Assembly: GCF_900105655.1 (NCBI RefSeq)
Contig: NZ_LT629787.1
Location: forward strand, 558,001-622,000
Reading direction: 5' to 3'
Origin: Halopseudomonas salegens
GTDB taxonomy: Bacteria; Pseudomonadota; Gammaproteobacteria; Pseudomonadales; Pseudomonadaceae
Length of the DNA stretch: 64,000 bases
A model generated the notes under the pieces. It worked only from the letters and a program-made list of their open reading frames with translations, did not search any database and had not been told where the DNA came from. Shown here piece by piece: positions 63,228 through 64,000 of the stretch (position 1 is the stretch's first letter; every line of letters starts with the position of its first letter). A program made the translations under genes and the position numbers.

Positions 63228-64000
63228 ATGCGTGAAAAGGTAACTAATGCCCGACGCTGGGTCGTCAAGATTGGCAGTGCGTTGCTGACTGGCGACGGAC
63301 GTGGCCTGGATCAGCATGCCATGCGCATCTGGGTCGAGCAGCTGGTCGCCTTGCGCAACAGTGGGGCCGATCTGGTGCTGGTCTCATCCGGCGCTGTTGC
63401 TGCCGGCATGAGCCGGTTGGGCTGGGTCGAACGGCCGAAAACCATTCACGAATTGCAGGCTGCTGCGGCGATCGGCCAGATGGGGCTGGTACAGGCCTGG
63501 GAATCCAGTTTTCAGGCGCATGGGTTGGCGACTGCGCAGGTGCTGCTGACACATGATGATCTGTCTGACCGCAAGCGCTACCTGAACGCGCGCAGCACCC
63601 TGCGTGCGCTGCTGGATCTGGGAGTGATTCCGGTGGTCAACGAAAACGATACCGTGGTAACCGATGAAATTCGTTTCGGTGACAACGATACCCTGGGTGC
63701 CCTGGTAACCAACCTGGTCGAGGCCGACTTGCTGGTGATCCTGACCGACAGGGATGGCTTGTATACCGCTGACCCGGGCCGTGATCCAGATGCCGAGCTG
63801 ATTGCTGAAGCCATGGCCGATGATGCCCGGCTGGATGCTATGGCTGGTGGGAGTGCCGGTGCGCTGGGGCGTGGAGGCATGCTGACCAAGTTGCGCGCCG
63901 CTCGCCTGGCGGCGCGCTCGGGTGCCGGTACGGTCATTGTTGGTGGTCGTATCGAGCGGGTGATTGACCGTCTGCAAGCCGGAGAAGCACTGGGGACTTT
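63228..64000 (+). CDS. proB: Glutamate 5-kinase, truncated by the window end
   Basis: The frame opens at ATG 63228 and runs off the window after 257 residues, so no stop is visible. It starts the proline pathway by phosphorylating glutamate. [55 protein letters not shown] and [13 protein letters not shown] are the amino acid kinase blocks. GGAA upstream is a weak ribosome site. The C-terminal PUA domain of the full protein (about 370 residues) would lie beyond the edge. Confidence 0.93.
   Translation, partial: MREKVTNARRWVVKIGSALLTGDGRGLDQHAMRIWVEQLVALRNSGADLVLVSSGAVAAGMSRLGWVERPKTIHELQAAAAIGQMGLVQAWESSFQAHGLATAQVLLTHDDLSDRKRYLNARSTLRALLDLGVIPVVNENDTVVTDEIRFGDNDTLGALVTNLVEADLLVILTDRDGLYTADPGRDPDAELIAEAMADDARLDAMAGGSAGALGRGGMLTKLRAARLAARSGAGTVIVGGRIERVIDRLQAGEALGT

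Overview
The window reads as a chromosomal segment of a Pseudomonadaceae bacterium. The gene orders kdsD-kdsC-lptCAB-rpoN-hpf-ptsN-rapZ-ptsO, mlaFEDCB-ibaG-murA-hisG-hisD, comF-bioB-bioF-bioH-bioC-bioD and fimU-pilV-pilW-pilX-pilY1-pilE are all Pseudomonas-like. Moderate GC and several departures from the P. aeruginosa order (argJ where hisC is expected, fimT inverted) suggest a side lineage such as Halopseudomonas; that placement is inference. About 70 protein genes cover most of the sequence. I see no rRNA, tRNA, CRISPR array, prophage or insertion sequence.

Layout: (1) 0.1-6.1 kb is a probable light-response island. A leftward pterin operon (folE, folM, DUF1244, HopJ-family, RDD protein) sits beside a DUF6482 gene, a DCC-family thiol oxidoreductase, a class II LitR/CarH-type MerR regulator and a stand-alone short LOV photoreceptor. 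TGTACA-type direct repeats lie in three of its intergenic regions, and the third heads a candidate small RNA. (2) 6.2-22.3 kb holds housekeeping genes: flavodoxin, Crp/Fnr regulator, class II aldolase with a MEST-like hydrolase, yaaA, PhoH, RhlB-type helicase, carboxylesterase, EF-P-like yeiP, a giant MscS-family channel, an acyl-CoA dehydrogenase, srkA and comF. (3) 22.2-30.3 kb is the biotin operon behind a BirA-type operator, then a miniature flagellar-rod-like protein, an HExxH protein and a second acyl-CoA dehydrogenase behind a PsrA-type operator. (4) 30.3-39.8 kb has yjgA, pmbA and the long leftward envelope/sigma-54/nitrogen-PTS block. (5) 40.0-47.9 kb is the rightward mla-ibaG-murA-hisGD-argJ block. 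(6) 48.0-57.2 kb is the type IV minor pilin and PilY1 cluster plus a secreted DUF6351 lipoprotein hydrolase. (7) 57.2-64 kb has a di-haem peroxidase behind an Anr/FNR-type promoter, an L,D-transpeptidase, two Nudix enzymes, a gamma carbonic anhydrase, purT, a GDSL esterase and a truncated proB.

The most distinctive part is the first 6 kb. In Pseudomonas putida, class II LitR regulators (PplR) and short LOV proteins (PpSB-LOV) jointly control light-inducible genes including folE. Here regulator, photoreceptor, folE and matching operator-like repeats are contiguous, with two little-studied genes and a possible light-controlled small RNA among them.
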